From CBDDEH01 sp965226865 (GTDB lineage Bacteria > Chloroflexota > Dehalococcoidia > Lucifugimonadales > JAGWBF01): a DNA stretch of 64,000 nucleotides. Shown here piece after piece: positions 35,772 to 44,767 of the stretch. The notes below the pieces were generated by a model. It was not told the origin of the DNA. It saw nothing but the letters and a program-made list of their open reading frames with translations, and did no database searches. The stretch lies in assembly GCA_965226865.1 (NCBI GenBank), contig CBDDEH010000004.1, positions 1,860,001-1,924,000 of the forward strand. The letters run 5' to 3'. Both the position numbers and the translations under genes were made by a program. The first letter of the stretch is position 1; every line of letters starts with the position of its first letter.

Positions 35772-37331
35772 TTAAACCTTCCGCTCTTGACCCGTCCAAT
35801 ATGGTTCCCGCAACTCTCGTTTCAACACCTTGCCATACGCGTTCTTCGGCAGGCTGATTAAGAACTCCACGGACTGAGGTTTTTTGTAGCTGGCCAGATG
35901 GTCTTTGCAGTACTCTATAATCTCCCCGGCGCTCACCTCTGCGCCATCCTTCTTGACCACCAGGGCTGATACCGCCTCTCCCCACTTCTCGTCCGGCACA
36001 CCGATGACGGCAACTTCCGCGACGGCCGGGTGCTGCGAAATGACCTCTTCCACCTCTCTAGGGTAAATATTCGCTCCTCCGCTGATGATCATGTCTTTCA
36101 TCCGGTCGGTGATGAAGAGATAGCCTTCGGAGTCGAGGTAGCCGACGTCCCCGGTATGGAACCAACCGTCTCGAAGGACCTCTTCATTGGTCTCCGGCCT
36201 GTTCCAGTAACCCTTCATCACCAGATCGCTGCGCACCACTATTTCGCCTGGCTGGCCGGGAGGCAACTGGTTGTCTTGTTCGTCCACTACCCTGATCCGG
36301 ACGTTGGCTGTCTCCCTTCCGGCGGAGCTCAGGCGTCGTTTGCGGTCTGGGTCGTCGCCGACCAGGTGCTCCTCTTTCGGTAGAGTCGTGATTGTCATGG
36401 GGGACTCACCTAAGCCATATACTTGGACGAAGATGTTTCCGAAGCAGCGCATAGCTTCGATCAGATGCTCGGAGTACATGGGGGATCCACCATAGATGAT
36501 TGTATGAAGGCTTGAGAGGTCGTAATTCGATTTATCCGGGCTGGCCACTAATATGTTGATCATAGTCGGCGCCAGGAACAGGGTGGTCGCTCGGTACTTC
36601 TCGATGGCTGCGAAAATGCCGGGAGGCTCGAAGCTCTTGACCGATGGGAAGGCGCTAGCTGCGCCGCGGGCGATGTGGTGGAATATTGACATTCCCGAAC
36701 CGTGGGTAATCGGGGCGGCGTGGAGCAAAACGTCGTCAACGGCAGCCGGATTCACGTCCACCAGGAAATTGCTCACCATGGTCGTAAGATTGCGGTGGGA
36801 CAGCATGGCGCCCTTCGGCCTTCCCGTTGTGCCCGACGTGTAAAAGACCCAGGCGAGGTCTTCGGGAGACCGGCTTGACCCGGGTTCCTCATGCTGTCCG
36901 GAGTCGATCAGGTCCTCATAAGATATATCGCCTTCAGTCCCCTGACCGATGCAGATGAACTGTTTCATGGTTTCGAGAGACGGCCTCATACCGGCTACCT
37001 GCTCGGTAAAACTCGAATCGTAGATGAGTGCGAAACATCCCGAATCGTTGAGAATGAATTCGTGCTCTTTCGGGTGGAGGCGGACGTTTAAGGGCACCAC
37101 GGCCATTCGAGCTTTCATCGGCGCCAGGAGTGTCTCAAGCCCCTCGAGGCGGTTGGGTGCCAACATGCCCACACGGTCACCGGGCTGTCCTCCCAGGGCT
37201 ATCAGGGAGTTGGCCAGAGCGTTCACCCGTTTCTCAGCTTGCCCGAAGGAAACGCGGCGGTCTTCCTGCATCCAGGCCGGGCGGCCTGGATGATGACTGG
37301 CGGCCCGAGTCAGCAGGTATCCCACGTGCAT
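35772..37331 (-). CDS. Acyl-CoA synthetase (AMP-forming, class I adenylating)
   Basis: A 519-residue ligase. YTSGTTGRPKGAMLSHRN (around residue 170) is the phosphate-binding loop, YGLGESPMT the aromatic/adenine motif, GWFHTGDVGYLDSEGYLFITDRMKDMI the hinge region, and KNAYGKVLKREL holds the C-terminal catalytic Lys. It activates a carboxylic acid to its CoA thioester via an acyl-adenylate, probably a medium- to long-chain or aromatic acid. It would supply substrates for the acyl-CoA dehydrogenases and CoA-transferase of this region. It ends 16 bases from the aminotransferase pseudogene. Confidence 0.9.
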   Translation of the reverse strand: MHVGYLLTRAASHHPGRPAWMQEDRRVSFGQAEKRVNALANSLIALGGQPGDRVGMLAPNRLEGLETLLAPMKARMAVVPLNVRLHPKEHEFILNDSGCFALIYDSSFTEQVAGMRPSLETMKQFICIGQGTEGDISYEDLIDSGQHEEPGSSRSPEDLAWVFYTSGTTGRPKGAMLSHRNLTTMVSNFLVDVNPAAVDDVLLHAAPITHGSGMSIFHHIARGAASAFPSVKSFEPPGIFAAIEKYRATTLFLAPTMINILVASPDKSNYDLSSLHTIIYGGSPMYSEHLIEAMRCFGNIFVQVYGLGESPMTITTLPKEEHLVGDDPDRKRRLSSAGRETANVRIRVVDEQDNQLPPGQPGEIVVRSDLVMKGYWNRPETNEEVLRDGWFHTGDVGYLDSEGYLFITDRMKDMIISGGANIYPREVEEVISQHPAVAEVAVIGVPDEKWGEAVSALVVKKDGAEVSAGEIIEYCKDHLASYKKPQSVEFLISLPKNAYGKVLKRELREPYWTGQERKV

Positions 37332-37496
37332 GTCAGCTAATCTCCACTGAACGCAGCTATACCGATAATCTGCCTTTCTGCGTCACAAGTCTACCACTTC
37401 GAACTAGAAATTTGCTTTCCAGAATAGCTTTGGCAATTCTCGCCTGCGCTTCCAAATGGCCTCATCAGGAAAAGCGGGAATCCAGATACAAAATCG

Positions 37497-37582
37497 TGGT
37501 GCCGAAGGTGAGAGTCGAACTCACACGGGGTTGCCCCCAACGGTTTTTGAGACCGCCGCGTCTACCGTTCCGCCACTTCGGC
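37497..37582 (-). tRNA. tRNA-Leu (anticodon CAA)
   Basis: Reading leftwards from 37582: acceptor arm GCCGAAG pairing with CTTCGGC, a D arm with GGAACGGTAGA, anticodon arm GCGGT-CTCAAAA-ACCGT giving anticodon CAA, a long variable arm with GGGG/CCCC pairing as expected for class II tRNAs, and a T arm GTGAG-TTCGACT-CTCAC. The discriminator A and an encoded CCA end follow. It reads UUG codons. Confidence 0.95.
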
Positions 37583-37695
37583 TTTGGGGCTCCAAGCTAG
37601 CGTGGTGCTACCAATATGGCCCTTGGAATTAAGGACAGACTAGCATCCGATATTGCCTACTGTAAAGTCAGCGGTTCCGCAGCCAGTCTATGCCT

Positions 37696-38298
37696 TTATT
37701 CCAGAGCCCGTGTCAATCTGGCCGCCTCTTTGCCGTTGACCGAGAAGACGAATTCCACAGGAGTTCCTGTGGGTAGTTCTTTTCGGTCCACCGCCGAAAT
37801 ATGCACCGGCCCTAGGAGGAACGGACGTTCATCGCCGAGCGGGTCTTCCACAAGCTCGACGTCAACTACAACCTCGTCGCCACCTGAAGACACGCCGAGG
37901 ATGGAGAGGGGGTCTCCTTTTAGTGGTCGCCACAGGTAGTAGATTCCCAGCATTATGTCTTGCTCAAGGTCTGTCCTGCTCAGGGAAGCGAGGTTGCCTA
38001 CCGTTCGTAGCAGGTCGATGCTGCCTAGAAACTCGTCCAGTTCCTCCTGTGACGTGATAACAAACGCCCGGAGGGTCTCCGCGAAGGGCCCCAGGTCCGC
38101 ATCCTCCCCTATGGGGTTTATCCATCCACTTAGCAGGAACCTTGGAACTATTTGAGGAACGCTGACCTCGGTGACTGCTGGAAGGTTATCTGCCGTCGGC
38201 TTGGCATCGTCTGAGCCACAGCCGACAAGGAACGCGCCGAGGATTGCCGGGACCAATATCGTCCACCATAAGCCCACGGAGTTTGATCTCTTAAGCAC
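37696..38298 (-). CDS. Lipoprotein of unknown function, possibly PrcB-like
   Basis: A 200-residue exported lipoprotein: hydrophobic start with WWTILVPAILGAFLVGC giving a lipobox Cys, then a 170-residue domain. The stretch FVITSQEELDEFLGSID followed by LEQDIMLGIYYLW resembles the protease-complex PrcB-like fold, but this is a weak, by-eye match. GTG 38298 overlaps the stop of the dehydrogenase upstream by 8 bases, which indicates translational coupling; an ATG at 38316 is less likely. Confidence 0.6.
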   Translation of the reverse strand: MLKRSNSVGLWWTILVPAILGAFLVGCGSDDAKPTADNLPAVTEVSVPQIVPRFLLSGWINPIGEDADLGPFAETLRAFVITSQEELDEFLGSIDLLRTVGNLASLSRTDLEQDIMLGIYYLWRPLKGDPLSILGVSSGGDEVVVDVELVEDPLGDERPFLLGPVHISAVDRKELPTGTPVEFVFSVNGKEAARLTRALE

Positions 38299-39286
38299 GG
38301 TTCCTTTGTAAAACATCAGGGTTGACGCAGGAAGGCATCTGCTTCCCCTTTAACGCCGCGACGGCGTTCTCCACTGCCATTATAGCCATATTTGCCCTGG
38401 TCTCGTGAGAAGCGCTGCCGATGTGGGGTGTGATGATCACATTGGGAAGTGTCAGAAGGGGGTCGTCTGTGGGAATGGGTTCCGGGTCGGTAACGTCCAA
38501 GGCAGCACCAGCTATGATTCCGCCCTTTAGAGCATCGTAAAGGGCCTTCTGGTCTACCACAGCGCCACGTGATGTATTAATCAGGAATGCCGTGGGTTTC
38601 ATCCACTGGAGTTGCTGTTTCCCGATCAAGTGGCGCGTTCCGGGCGTCAGAGGAACGTGTAGAGAGACGAAGTCTGCTCGGCCCAAGAGGGATTCCAGGT
38701 CAGGGACAAACTGGAGTCCGAATTTTTCCTCAAGATCGGGCCTGCGGGTACGGCTGGAATAGATGACCTCCATGTCGAAGCTCTGACCTCGTTTAGCGAC
38801 CTCGAGTCCTATTTGACCCAGCCCGACGATTCCCAGCGTCTTATGATGAGCATCATGGCCGAGGTTTCCAAGAGGATGCCAGGTCTTCCATCTCCCATCC
38901 CGTACATACCAGGCTGTCTCCACTACTCGCCGCGCGACTGCCAGAAGGAGTGAGAAGGCCAGATCGGCTGTGGTGGCGCTGAGGACAAGGGGTGTGTTGC
39001 CCACCAACACCCCCCTTCTCGTTGCCTCCGCCACGTCGATGTTGTCGAACCCCACGGCGACGTTGGAAACTATTTTGAGTTGGGGAGCAGCCTCAAACAC
39101 CCTCTTGTCTATTCTGTCGACTGGTGTGGTAACCAGTGCCAGACATCCATGGGCTTTTTCGATAAGAGTTTGCTGAGAAGGGGGCATCTCCTCCGGCCAC
39201 ACCTCGACGGCGGCGAACTCGCGCTGCAGTATTGCGATGGCCTTCGGACCGATCTGGCGTGTAACAAAGACCTTGCCGTCAATCAA
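38291..39286 (-). CDS. D-isomer-specific 2-hydroxyacid dehydrogenase (glyoxylate/hydroxypyruvate reductase type)
   Basis: A 331-residue NAD(P)-dependent reductase. The coenzyme loop is LGIVGLGQIGLEVAK, and the catalytic Arg, Glu and His are in NTSRGAVVD, DVTDPEPIP and VIITPHIGSAS. N-terminal KVFVTRQI resembles GyaR-type glyoxylate reductases. TTG 39286 is 8 bases behind GGAGG; GTG 39307 is the longer alternative. It interconverts 2-oxo and D-2-hydroxy acids. The lipoprotein gene overlaps its end. Confidence 0.85.
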   Translation of the reverse strand: MIDGKVFVTRQIGPKAIAILQREFAAVEVWPEEMPPSQQTLIEKAHGCLALVTTPVDRIDKRVFEAAPQLKIVSNVAVGFDNIDVAEATRRGVLVGNTPLVLSATTADLAFSLLLAVARRVVETAWYVRDGRWKTWHPLGNLGHDAHHKTLGIVGLGQIGLEVAKRGQSFDMEVIYSSRTRRPDLEEKFGLQFVPDLESLLGRADFVSLHVPLTPGTRHLIGKQQLQWMKPTAFLINTSRGAVVDQKALYDALKGGIIAGAALDVTDPEPIPTDDPLLTLPNVIITPHIGSASHETRANMAIMAVENAVAALKGKQMPSCVNPDVLQRNRA

Positions 39287-39315
39287 ATGCTGGTCCTCCG
39301 GACACACGGCCCACT

Positions 39316-40995
39316 TTATTCGGCGACGAAGAACACGTCTTTGAGGATGGGCCTGATCAAAGGCGAAGGGTTGAACCCTCTGACGTACGGCTTGACTAGA
39401 TAAAGCCGGTCGCCGCTGAACCAGAGCGGCAGCCAGGTGGCGTCTTCCGAGATCGCCCTTTCTGCCTCCTGATATAGTCCCAGCCTTTCAGCCGAGTCGG
39501 AGATGTTCCTGGCCGTCTCTAACAGCCGGTCTACCTCCACGTTCTTATAGCTATTGACGTTGTTGAAGCTTTCGCTATGGAACAGTATGTCCAAAAAAGC
39601 GTGGGGATCAGGGTAGTCAGGTACCCATTGTATCGCGAAGACTTGTAAGTTGCCCTGAAACATGTCCCCGATGAAGGTGCCGAACTCCAGTTGCTGGGTC
39701 TCTACTTGCACGCCCAGATTCTGGCGCCACATCTCAGTGATGGCTTCAAGGTAGGGAGGGACGCCCATAGGGCTGGCCGGTACGGTCAGCACAATTCTGG
39801 ACAGTTCTCTGCTACCGGCGTAGGAAGACTGGTCTATGAGTCGCTTGGCTCTGGAGGGGTCGAATCGGAGGCCTTGAAAGTCCGGGTCATTGCCGGGAAA
39901 CCCAGGGGGCAGAATCCCATAAGCGGGTATGTTCAGCCCCATCTCAAGTTCTGTGGCTATGGTTTCCTTGTCCACTGCCAGGTTAAAGGCCTGGCGCACT
40001 TCGCGGTCGTCGAAAGGCGGCTCGTCGTTGTTGTAAGCGATGTATACGAGAGAAAAGTCGGGTCTTACTCGAAGCACTTCTTTGCTCAGGGAATTGTCGG
40101 GATCGGTCACCAGTTCGACATCCTCCGTTTCTACCTCCAGCACGTCTATCTCGCCGGTCTCGTACAGCAACAACCGCGAGCCTCCGGTGAGGATGAAGGT
40201 GGCCTCGGTCAGTCTTGGGACGCCGCCATAGTAGGACTCGTTGCGTTCAAGCACCATCTCTTCGCCTTCAGCCCACCTCTTGAGTTTGAAGGCGCCGGTA
40301 CCGTTGGGCTCGCGGGTCCAGGCCGGTCCCTGCTCAACATTGCCCCGGTCGACGACAAAGGCTACCGGGTGGGTTATTTTGGAGATGAAATAGGCCCGAG
40401 GGGCCTCCAGGGTTATCTTTAGGTCGAGGTCGCTGATGGCCTCGATACCCGAAACGCTTTGAGCTTCGCCGCCCAGGAATGCCTCGGCGCCTAGGATATC
40501 GTTAAGGAATACGGGGGCTGAAGGAGATTGGTTGGCAGGGTCGAGTGCCCTCTCCAGCGAGAACCTGAAGTCCTGAGCCGTTACCGGTGTGCCGTCATGG
40601 AACAGGACGCCGTCCCGGATGTGGAAGGTATAGCTGGAGCCATCATCATCTGTCGACCAGCTTTCGGCTAGGTCTCCCACCACAACCTGATCAGGATCAT
40701 CTGTCGAGAGTGTTACAAGCCCGCTGAAGATTTCAGCGATGATGCCTATGGAGAAACCGTCGGTTGCCAAAGCCGGGTCCAGCGTGGGCGGGTCTTGCCA
40801 GACCCTTCTGAAGTTTGCCCTGGCTGACACCACTTCTGTGGCCGTCGGCGTTGGCTCTGGCGTGGGTGTGGCCGTCGGTACGGGTGTCGCGGTACCTATC
40901 GCCCCTGGTGTGGGAGTTGGCGTGCTGGTAGAGGACGTGCAAGAGACTACCAGAATTGTGCTGAGCAGAACTAGAAACAACGTCGCGACTTTCAA
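39316..40995 (-). CDS. ABC transporter substrate-binding lipoprotein, family 5
   Basis: A 559-residue family 5 binding lipoprotein. From TTG 40995 the signal peptide is short (lipobox VVSC, C19), followed by a Thr/Pro-rich linker with TPTP repeats. SWSTDDDGSSYTFHIRDGVLFHDGTPVTAQDFRFSLERAL and IAYNNDEPPFDDREVRQAFNLAVDKE are dipeptide/oligopeptide-binding signatures. GGTGGAGG lies 6 bases before the TTG; longer starts at 41046 and 41100 lack such a site. It is the third orphan binding protein of the window, only distantly similar to the other two. Confidence 0.85.
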   Translation of the reverse strand: MKVATLFLVLLSTILVVSCTSSTSTPTPTPGAIGTATPVPTATPTPEPTPTATEVVSARANFRRVWQDPPTLDPALATDGFSIGIIAEIFSGLVTLSTDDPDQVVVGDLAESWSTDDDGSSYTFHIRDGVLFHDGTPVTAQDFRFSLERALDPANQSPSAPVFLNDILGAEAFLGGEAQSVSGIEAISDLDLKITLEAPRAYFISKITHPVAFVVDRGNVEQGPAWTREPNGTGAFKLKRWAEGEEMVLERNESYYGGVPRLTEATFILTGGSRLLLYETGEIDVLEVETEDVELVTDPDNSLSKEVLRVRPDFSLVYIAYNNDEPPFDDREVRQAFNLAVDKETIATELEMGLNIPAYGILPPGFPGNDPDFQGLRFDPSRAKRLIDQSSYAGSRELSRIVLTVPASPMGVPPYLEAITEMWRQNLGVQVETQQLEFGTFIGDMFQGNLQVFAIQWVPDYPDPHAFLDILFHSESFNNVNSYKNVEVDRLLETARNISDSAERLGLYQEAERAISEDATWLPLWFSGDRLYLVKPYVRGFNPSPLIRPILKDVFFVAE

Positions 40996-41205
40996 CTTCA
41001 GCCTCCACCAACGTACTGTAACGCTTACCGTTGGGTATTGTTGCATCTGACAGTCGATTTTTCCATACGTACTTTTACTTATACGCTTCCAGTCCCGCAC
41101 CTAGCGGTATCGGAATGGAGTAGCTGAGGCTGGCTAAGTCGTTGCACGAACTAGATTTAATTCCCAAAACATGGTATATCTTATGTTCGCAAGGGCTAAC
41201 CCCAT

Positions 41206-44200
41206 ATGTTAGCTACTGACTTTATCACGAAGATCCTCCCACCTACGCCGAGGCCAGACTTGGTCGCGCGTCGCCGATTGCTTAATTTACTCCACTCGGC
41301 TGCCTTGCGTAAAGTCACCATAGTCCAGGCCCCGGCCGGCTATGGAAAGACGAGCCTCCTTGCGCAGTTCATCCATGACACCGACATGCCGGTGTCATGG
41401 ATGAGCCTGGACCGCTCCGACCAGGACCCGATGAAGCTTCTTCAAGATATTGCCTCCTCCATTTCCCACTGGTTCCCATATATCAAGCAAAACTCTCCTG
41501 CCGCGATGGGGGAAGATGCCTTTAAAGGAAACGGATGGCGGGACAGGCTCGCATCGATCCTTAACGAGGTCCATAATCAGATTCCCGAGATTTTCGTTCT
41601 GGTGCTGGACGACTTCCACGTCGTCGAAGAAAACCCCGAGATCATCGAGCTTGCCGATGCATTGTTAACCCCTCTGCCCGAAAACCTGCGCCTGTTTCTG
41701 GTGAGCAGGCACAGGCCCCAGGTGCCGGCATTGCCCAGGCTTAGGGCCTTAAGGGAAGTGTCCAGGGTTACGGAGGAGCATCTCCGCTTTTCGAAGACAG
41801 AGATAAGGGAGTTCTTCAGCTCGATATATCACCGGGAGCTGGATGAGTCCCAGTCGTCGGACCTGATCGAAAAGACTGCGGGCTGGATTTCGGCCATCAT
41901 CCTTTTCGCCGAAAATATGAACGCCGACCGACCCCTCGAGATAACACCTGACGCCGAGGACGACCTGTTCCAGTATCTCGCCAACGAGGTATTTACCCAC
42001 CAGCCCGACGAGCTCAAAAGCTTTCTCCTAAGCGTGAGCGTCCTTGACGAGCTGGAGCCGGACATCTGCGATGAAGTAACCGGCTACAGTAACAGCAGGC
42101 TCTGGCTGTCCCATCTCAGACGCCATGACCTGTTGGTGTCCTATACCGCAGACCCCAATCCCGTCTTCAGGCTCCACAATCTATTCCGCGACTTCTTGAT
42201 GGATACGCTGGCCAAAGAAAACCCGGCAGCCCTCGAAACGCTCCACCAGAGCGCCGGGGAAGCTTACGAGCGGCGTGGAAGAATTCCCGAAGCCATCGAC
42301 CACTACCTGAGTGCCAAGGCATTCGAGAAAGCGGCAAGGTTACTTGAAGAAGTCTCTAGGTCCTTGTTGCATCACGGGAACTGGCACAGCCTGAAGCGCT
42401 GGATTGAAGCGCTTCCCAGGCATTTAGTAGACGAACATCCATTGCTGCTAGTATGCCAATCATGGATAGCAACTGCGATCGGAAATCCAGGAAGCGCATT
42501 GGAGATTTCCGATCGGGCTCAGGAAAGATTTCAAAGTTTAGAAGATATTGAAGGGATAACACGCGCCTTGTTCGTCAAGAGTGTCGCCTTTCGTTATAAG
42601 GGGTTGTTTAACGAGGCCATAGACGTTTCCCGAAAGGCTCTGCGAAATGCGGTGCATAACGACGCAATTGGTAACGCCAGCCTGAAGGCTGGCGCGTTGA
42701 AGCACTTAGGGTTGAGTTTCTTCCAGAAAGGCGAATTTGATGCCGCACTCGAGCCGTTGAAGGAGGCGCTACGGTCTTTTGAGCTCTCAGGAGAGACTCA
42801 TAGTGCGGCTGAGATGCATAACGTCCTGGGTCTGATTTACGGGCAATGGGCAAAATATCCCGAAGCCCTTTCCCACTTCGAGCGAGCCAGGCAATACTAC
42901 GGCAAGGTGGATAATCCAAAGTCCCTGGCGGAGGTTTTCAACAATATAGGTATGCTTTGCTATGTGCAGGGAGATTTTGATTACGCCCAGGAGACCCTGC
43001 TGCAAAGTATCCGTATTGCGAGAGATTGCCACAACCTGAGACCCGAGGCCTATGCCCTCGCTACGCTGGCTGACGTCAAGCGGGACGCCGGAGATGTCGC
43101 TGGCTCCCTCGAGTTTTATCAGGAGGCCCTTGAGAAGGCCTATCGTGCTGAGCTAGCCTCATTGATTCCCTACCTGCTTGATGCCATGGCGACCGCTTAC
43201 AGGTTAGTAGGTCAACTGGACAAGGCTGAGTCCCTGGTCCGCCAGAGTCTCTCCGAAAGCACCAGGCTAAGCGACCTCGAAGAAGGTCTCTACAAACGGT
43301 CACTGGGAGCCATCCTCTCCGAGAAAGGCGATTATAAGGGCGCGGCTCCTTTGCTCGAAAAAGCGGCTACGATCCTGTCTCAAGCCAACGTTCCTCAGGA
43401 GCTGGCCAAGACAGAGTTCTTCCTGGCCAATCTGTCCTTTAGCGCCGGAGACATCCAGAATTGTGGGATTCATTTAATCATGCTGGCCGACCTTCTCCAA
43501 AAACTGCGACATGACACTTTCCTTGTTGCCGAGGTGAGGGGGAAGGCAGACCTGATCGAGCATGCTCTCTCTCAAGGAATCGGCGAAAAGTGTTTCTACC
43601 CGCTTCTGCAGAAGGCCAGGAGCACCAGGTTGCTGGAAGCGCGTGTGGCTTCCGAAGAAGCCGCCGTGAGCTCCAACAAAATAGACTGCTATAGCCTGGG
43701 TGCTATCAGAGCGGTGTTCAATGGCCGCGAGGTCCCCAGGAAGGCCTGGGAGGGCAAGACGGCGCTATTGACGCTTCTCTACTTCATCAACAATTCGAAG
43801 GAGCTGCGGAAGGAAGAGGTGATCGAGGCTATCTGGCCCGACTGCTCCCCTGAAAAGGGCAACAGCTCTTTCCAATCGGCCCTGTATCGCATCAGAAGAG
43901 CCCTATACAGAGATGCCATAATCGAGCGCCAGGGCATGTACATGTTAAACTCCAATGACCAGTGGCGGCTGGACGCCAGGGAGTTCGAACGCCTGGTCCA
44001 AACAGCCGGTACCAATGGACTGCCCCGAGAGACGGTCTACAGTCTGCTGGAAGAAGCGGTGGAGTTGTACAAGGGAGAGTTTCTGGCAGATTTTGATGCC
44101 GAGTGGATAGACCTTGCCCGAAGAGAGATCCAGAATGCCTATATGTCCATACTTGGCCAACTTTGCAGGCATTACATGGATGCCCACGAGTACGAAAAGG

Positions 44201-44409
44201 CGATTCGAAGCGGCAGGCTGATACTGGACCAGGACCCCTGCAACGAGGAATCGGTTAACAGCCTGATAGAGGCTTATGGCCGTCTTGGAAACCGCGAGGC
44301 CGCCATCATGTCCTATCGCAAGTATGCCTCCCGAATTCAGGACGAGCTTGGCGAGACACCCTCTCAGCAGGTGAGCTCTCGTTACCAGGCTGTCCTGAAA
44401 GGTCGCTAG
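41206..44409 (+). CDS. MalT-like ATPase/TPR regulator with C-terminal BTAD DNA-binding module
   Basis: A 1067-residue STAND-type regulator. Residues 1-350 form the NTPase: Walker A APAGYGKTS (42-50), Walker B FVLVLDDFHVV (D135, D136), and the MalT-like winged segment. Residues about 370-800 are tetratricopeptide repeats, the usual site for sensing a ligand. Residues about 830-900 are an OmpR-like winged helix (LLTLLYFINNSKELRKEEVIEAIWPD) and about 905-1065 a bacterial transcriptional activation (BTAD) domain. Ligand binding should trigger ATP-dependent oligomerisation and activation of nearby genes. It is followed by the small secreted peptide gene and DUF5317, its most likely targets. Confidence 0.9.
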   Translation: MLATDFITKILPPTPRPDLVARRRLLNLLHSAALRKVTIVQAPAGYGKTSLLAQFIHDTDMPVSWMSLDRSDQDPMKLLQDIASSISHWFPYIKQNSPAAMGEDAFKGNGWRDRLASILNEVHNQIPEIFVLVLDDFHVVEENPEIIELADALLTPLPENLRLFLVSRHRPQVPALPRLRALREVSRVTEEHLRFSKTEIREFFSSIYHRELDESQSSDLIEKTAGWISAIILFAENMNADRPLEITPDAEDDLFQYLANEVFTHQPDELKSFLLSVSVLDELEPDICDEVTGYSNSRLWLSHLRRHDLLVSYTADPNPVFRLHNLFRDFLMDTLAKENPAALETLHQSAGEAYERRGRIPEAIDHYLSAKAFEKAARLLEEVSRSLLHHGNWHSLKRWIEALPRHLVDEHPLLLVCQSWIATAIGNPGSALEISDRAQERFQSLEDIEGITRALFVKSVAFRYKGLFNEAIDVSRKALRNAVHNDAIGNASLKAGALKHLGLSFFQKGEFDAALEPLKEALRSFELSGETHSAAEMHNVLGLIYGQWAKYPEALSHFERARQYYGKVDNPKSLAEVFNNIGMLCYVQGDFDYAQETLLQSIRIARDCHNLRPEAYALATLADVKRDAGDVAGSLEFYQEALEKAYRAELASLIPYLLDAMATAYRLVGQLDKAESLVRQSLSESTRLSDLEEGLYKRSLGAILSEKGDYKGAAPLLEKAATILSQANVPQELAKTEFFLANLSFSAGDIQNCGIHLIMLADLLQKLRHDTFLVAEVRGKADLIEHALSQGIGEKCFYPLLQKARSTRLLEARVASEEAAVSSNKIDCYSLGAIRAVFNGREVPRKAWEGKTALLTLLYFINNSKELRKEEVIEAIWPDCSPEKGNSSFQSALYRIRRALYRDAIIERQGMYMLNSNDQWRLDAREFERLVQTAGTNGLPRETVYSLLEEAVELYKGEFLADFDAEWIDLARREIQNAYMSILGQLCRHYMDAHEYEKAIRSGRLILDQDPCNEESVNSLIEAYGRLGNREAAIMSYRKYASRIQDELGETPSQQVSSRYQAVLKGR

Positions 44410-44474
44410 GCCCAGATGTCCCGCCCCTAAAACGCCCCTTCAGACCTTGCACCTCCAGATAGACTCCTAAAACT

Positions 44475-44508
44475 CGTGACTGATTCGTGACTGCTGACTG
44501 TTTATACT
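44475..44508 (+). promoter_or_regulatory. Promoter with 11-bp-phased direct repeats
   Basis: CGTGACTG occurs at 44475-44482 and again at 44486-44493, exactly 11 bp apart; a third TGACTG is at 44495-44500. TATACT at 44503-44508 serves as -10 box. Direct repeats one helical turn apart overlapping the -35 region are the known binding pattern of SARP/BTAD activators, such as the one encoded just upstream. Confidence 0.55.
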
Positions 44509-44548
44509 CTTTTTAGCCGTCGAGGCGAGTTCTTTTGGAGGTCTCAAC

Positions 44549-44659
44549 ATGAGGAAATTGTATAAGAGTCTGCTGGTTCTTGTTTCTTTGGGGATCGTGG
44601 CTGTGGCGTTGGCCGCCGCTGGCGGAGCGCCCTGGTGTCCGCCATTGGGCTGTCCATAG
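44549..44659 (+). CDS. 36-residue secreted Cys-containing microprotein
   Basis: ATG 44549 follows GGAGGT by 7 bases and opens a 36-codon frame. Residues 1-5 are basic (MRKLYK), residues about 7-22 form a hydrophobic core (SLLVLVSLGIVAVALAA), and a cleavage site around AAA-GG would release a short tail GGAPWCPPLGCP with two Cys and four Pro. That is the layout of a secreted propeptide. It lies between a TPR-containing regulator and a membrane protein, so it may be a signal peptide sensed by the regulator, or an effector. No family is known to me. Confidence 0.65.
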   Translation: MRKLYKSLLVLVSLGIVAVALAAAGGAPWCPPLGCP

Positions 44660-44674
44660 CTCTCCCGTCCCAAG

Positions 44675-44711
44675 ATTTGAGGGTGCCAAGATGGAGTTGG
44701 CACCCTCAAAT
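44675..44711 (+). terminator. Perfect 15-bp hairpin behind the microprotein
   Basis: 44675-44689 and 44697-44711 are perfectly complementary around a 7-base loop. It starts 16 bases after the microprotein stop and lies before DUF5317. No T-run follows, so it may be an attenuator or mRNA-stabilising structure that sets a high ratio of the first gene over the second. Confidence 0.6.
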
Positions 44712-44767
44712 GGACACCAAGGGATGAATATCCCTCTGTTAAGCGATCTCTGAATCAAGGGGTTGTT

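Noticed and set aside
41046..41100. Longer starts for the third solute-binding lipoprotein
   Set aside because: They lack ribosome sites, while TTG 40995 has GGTGGAGG and gives a normal-length signal peptide; some doubt remains.
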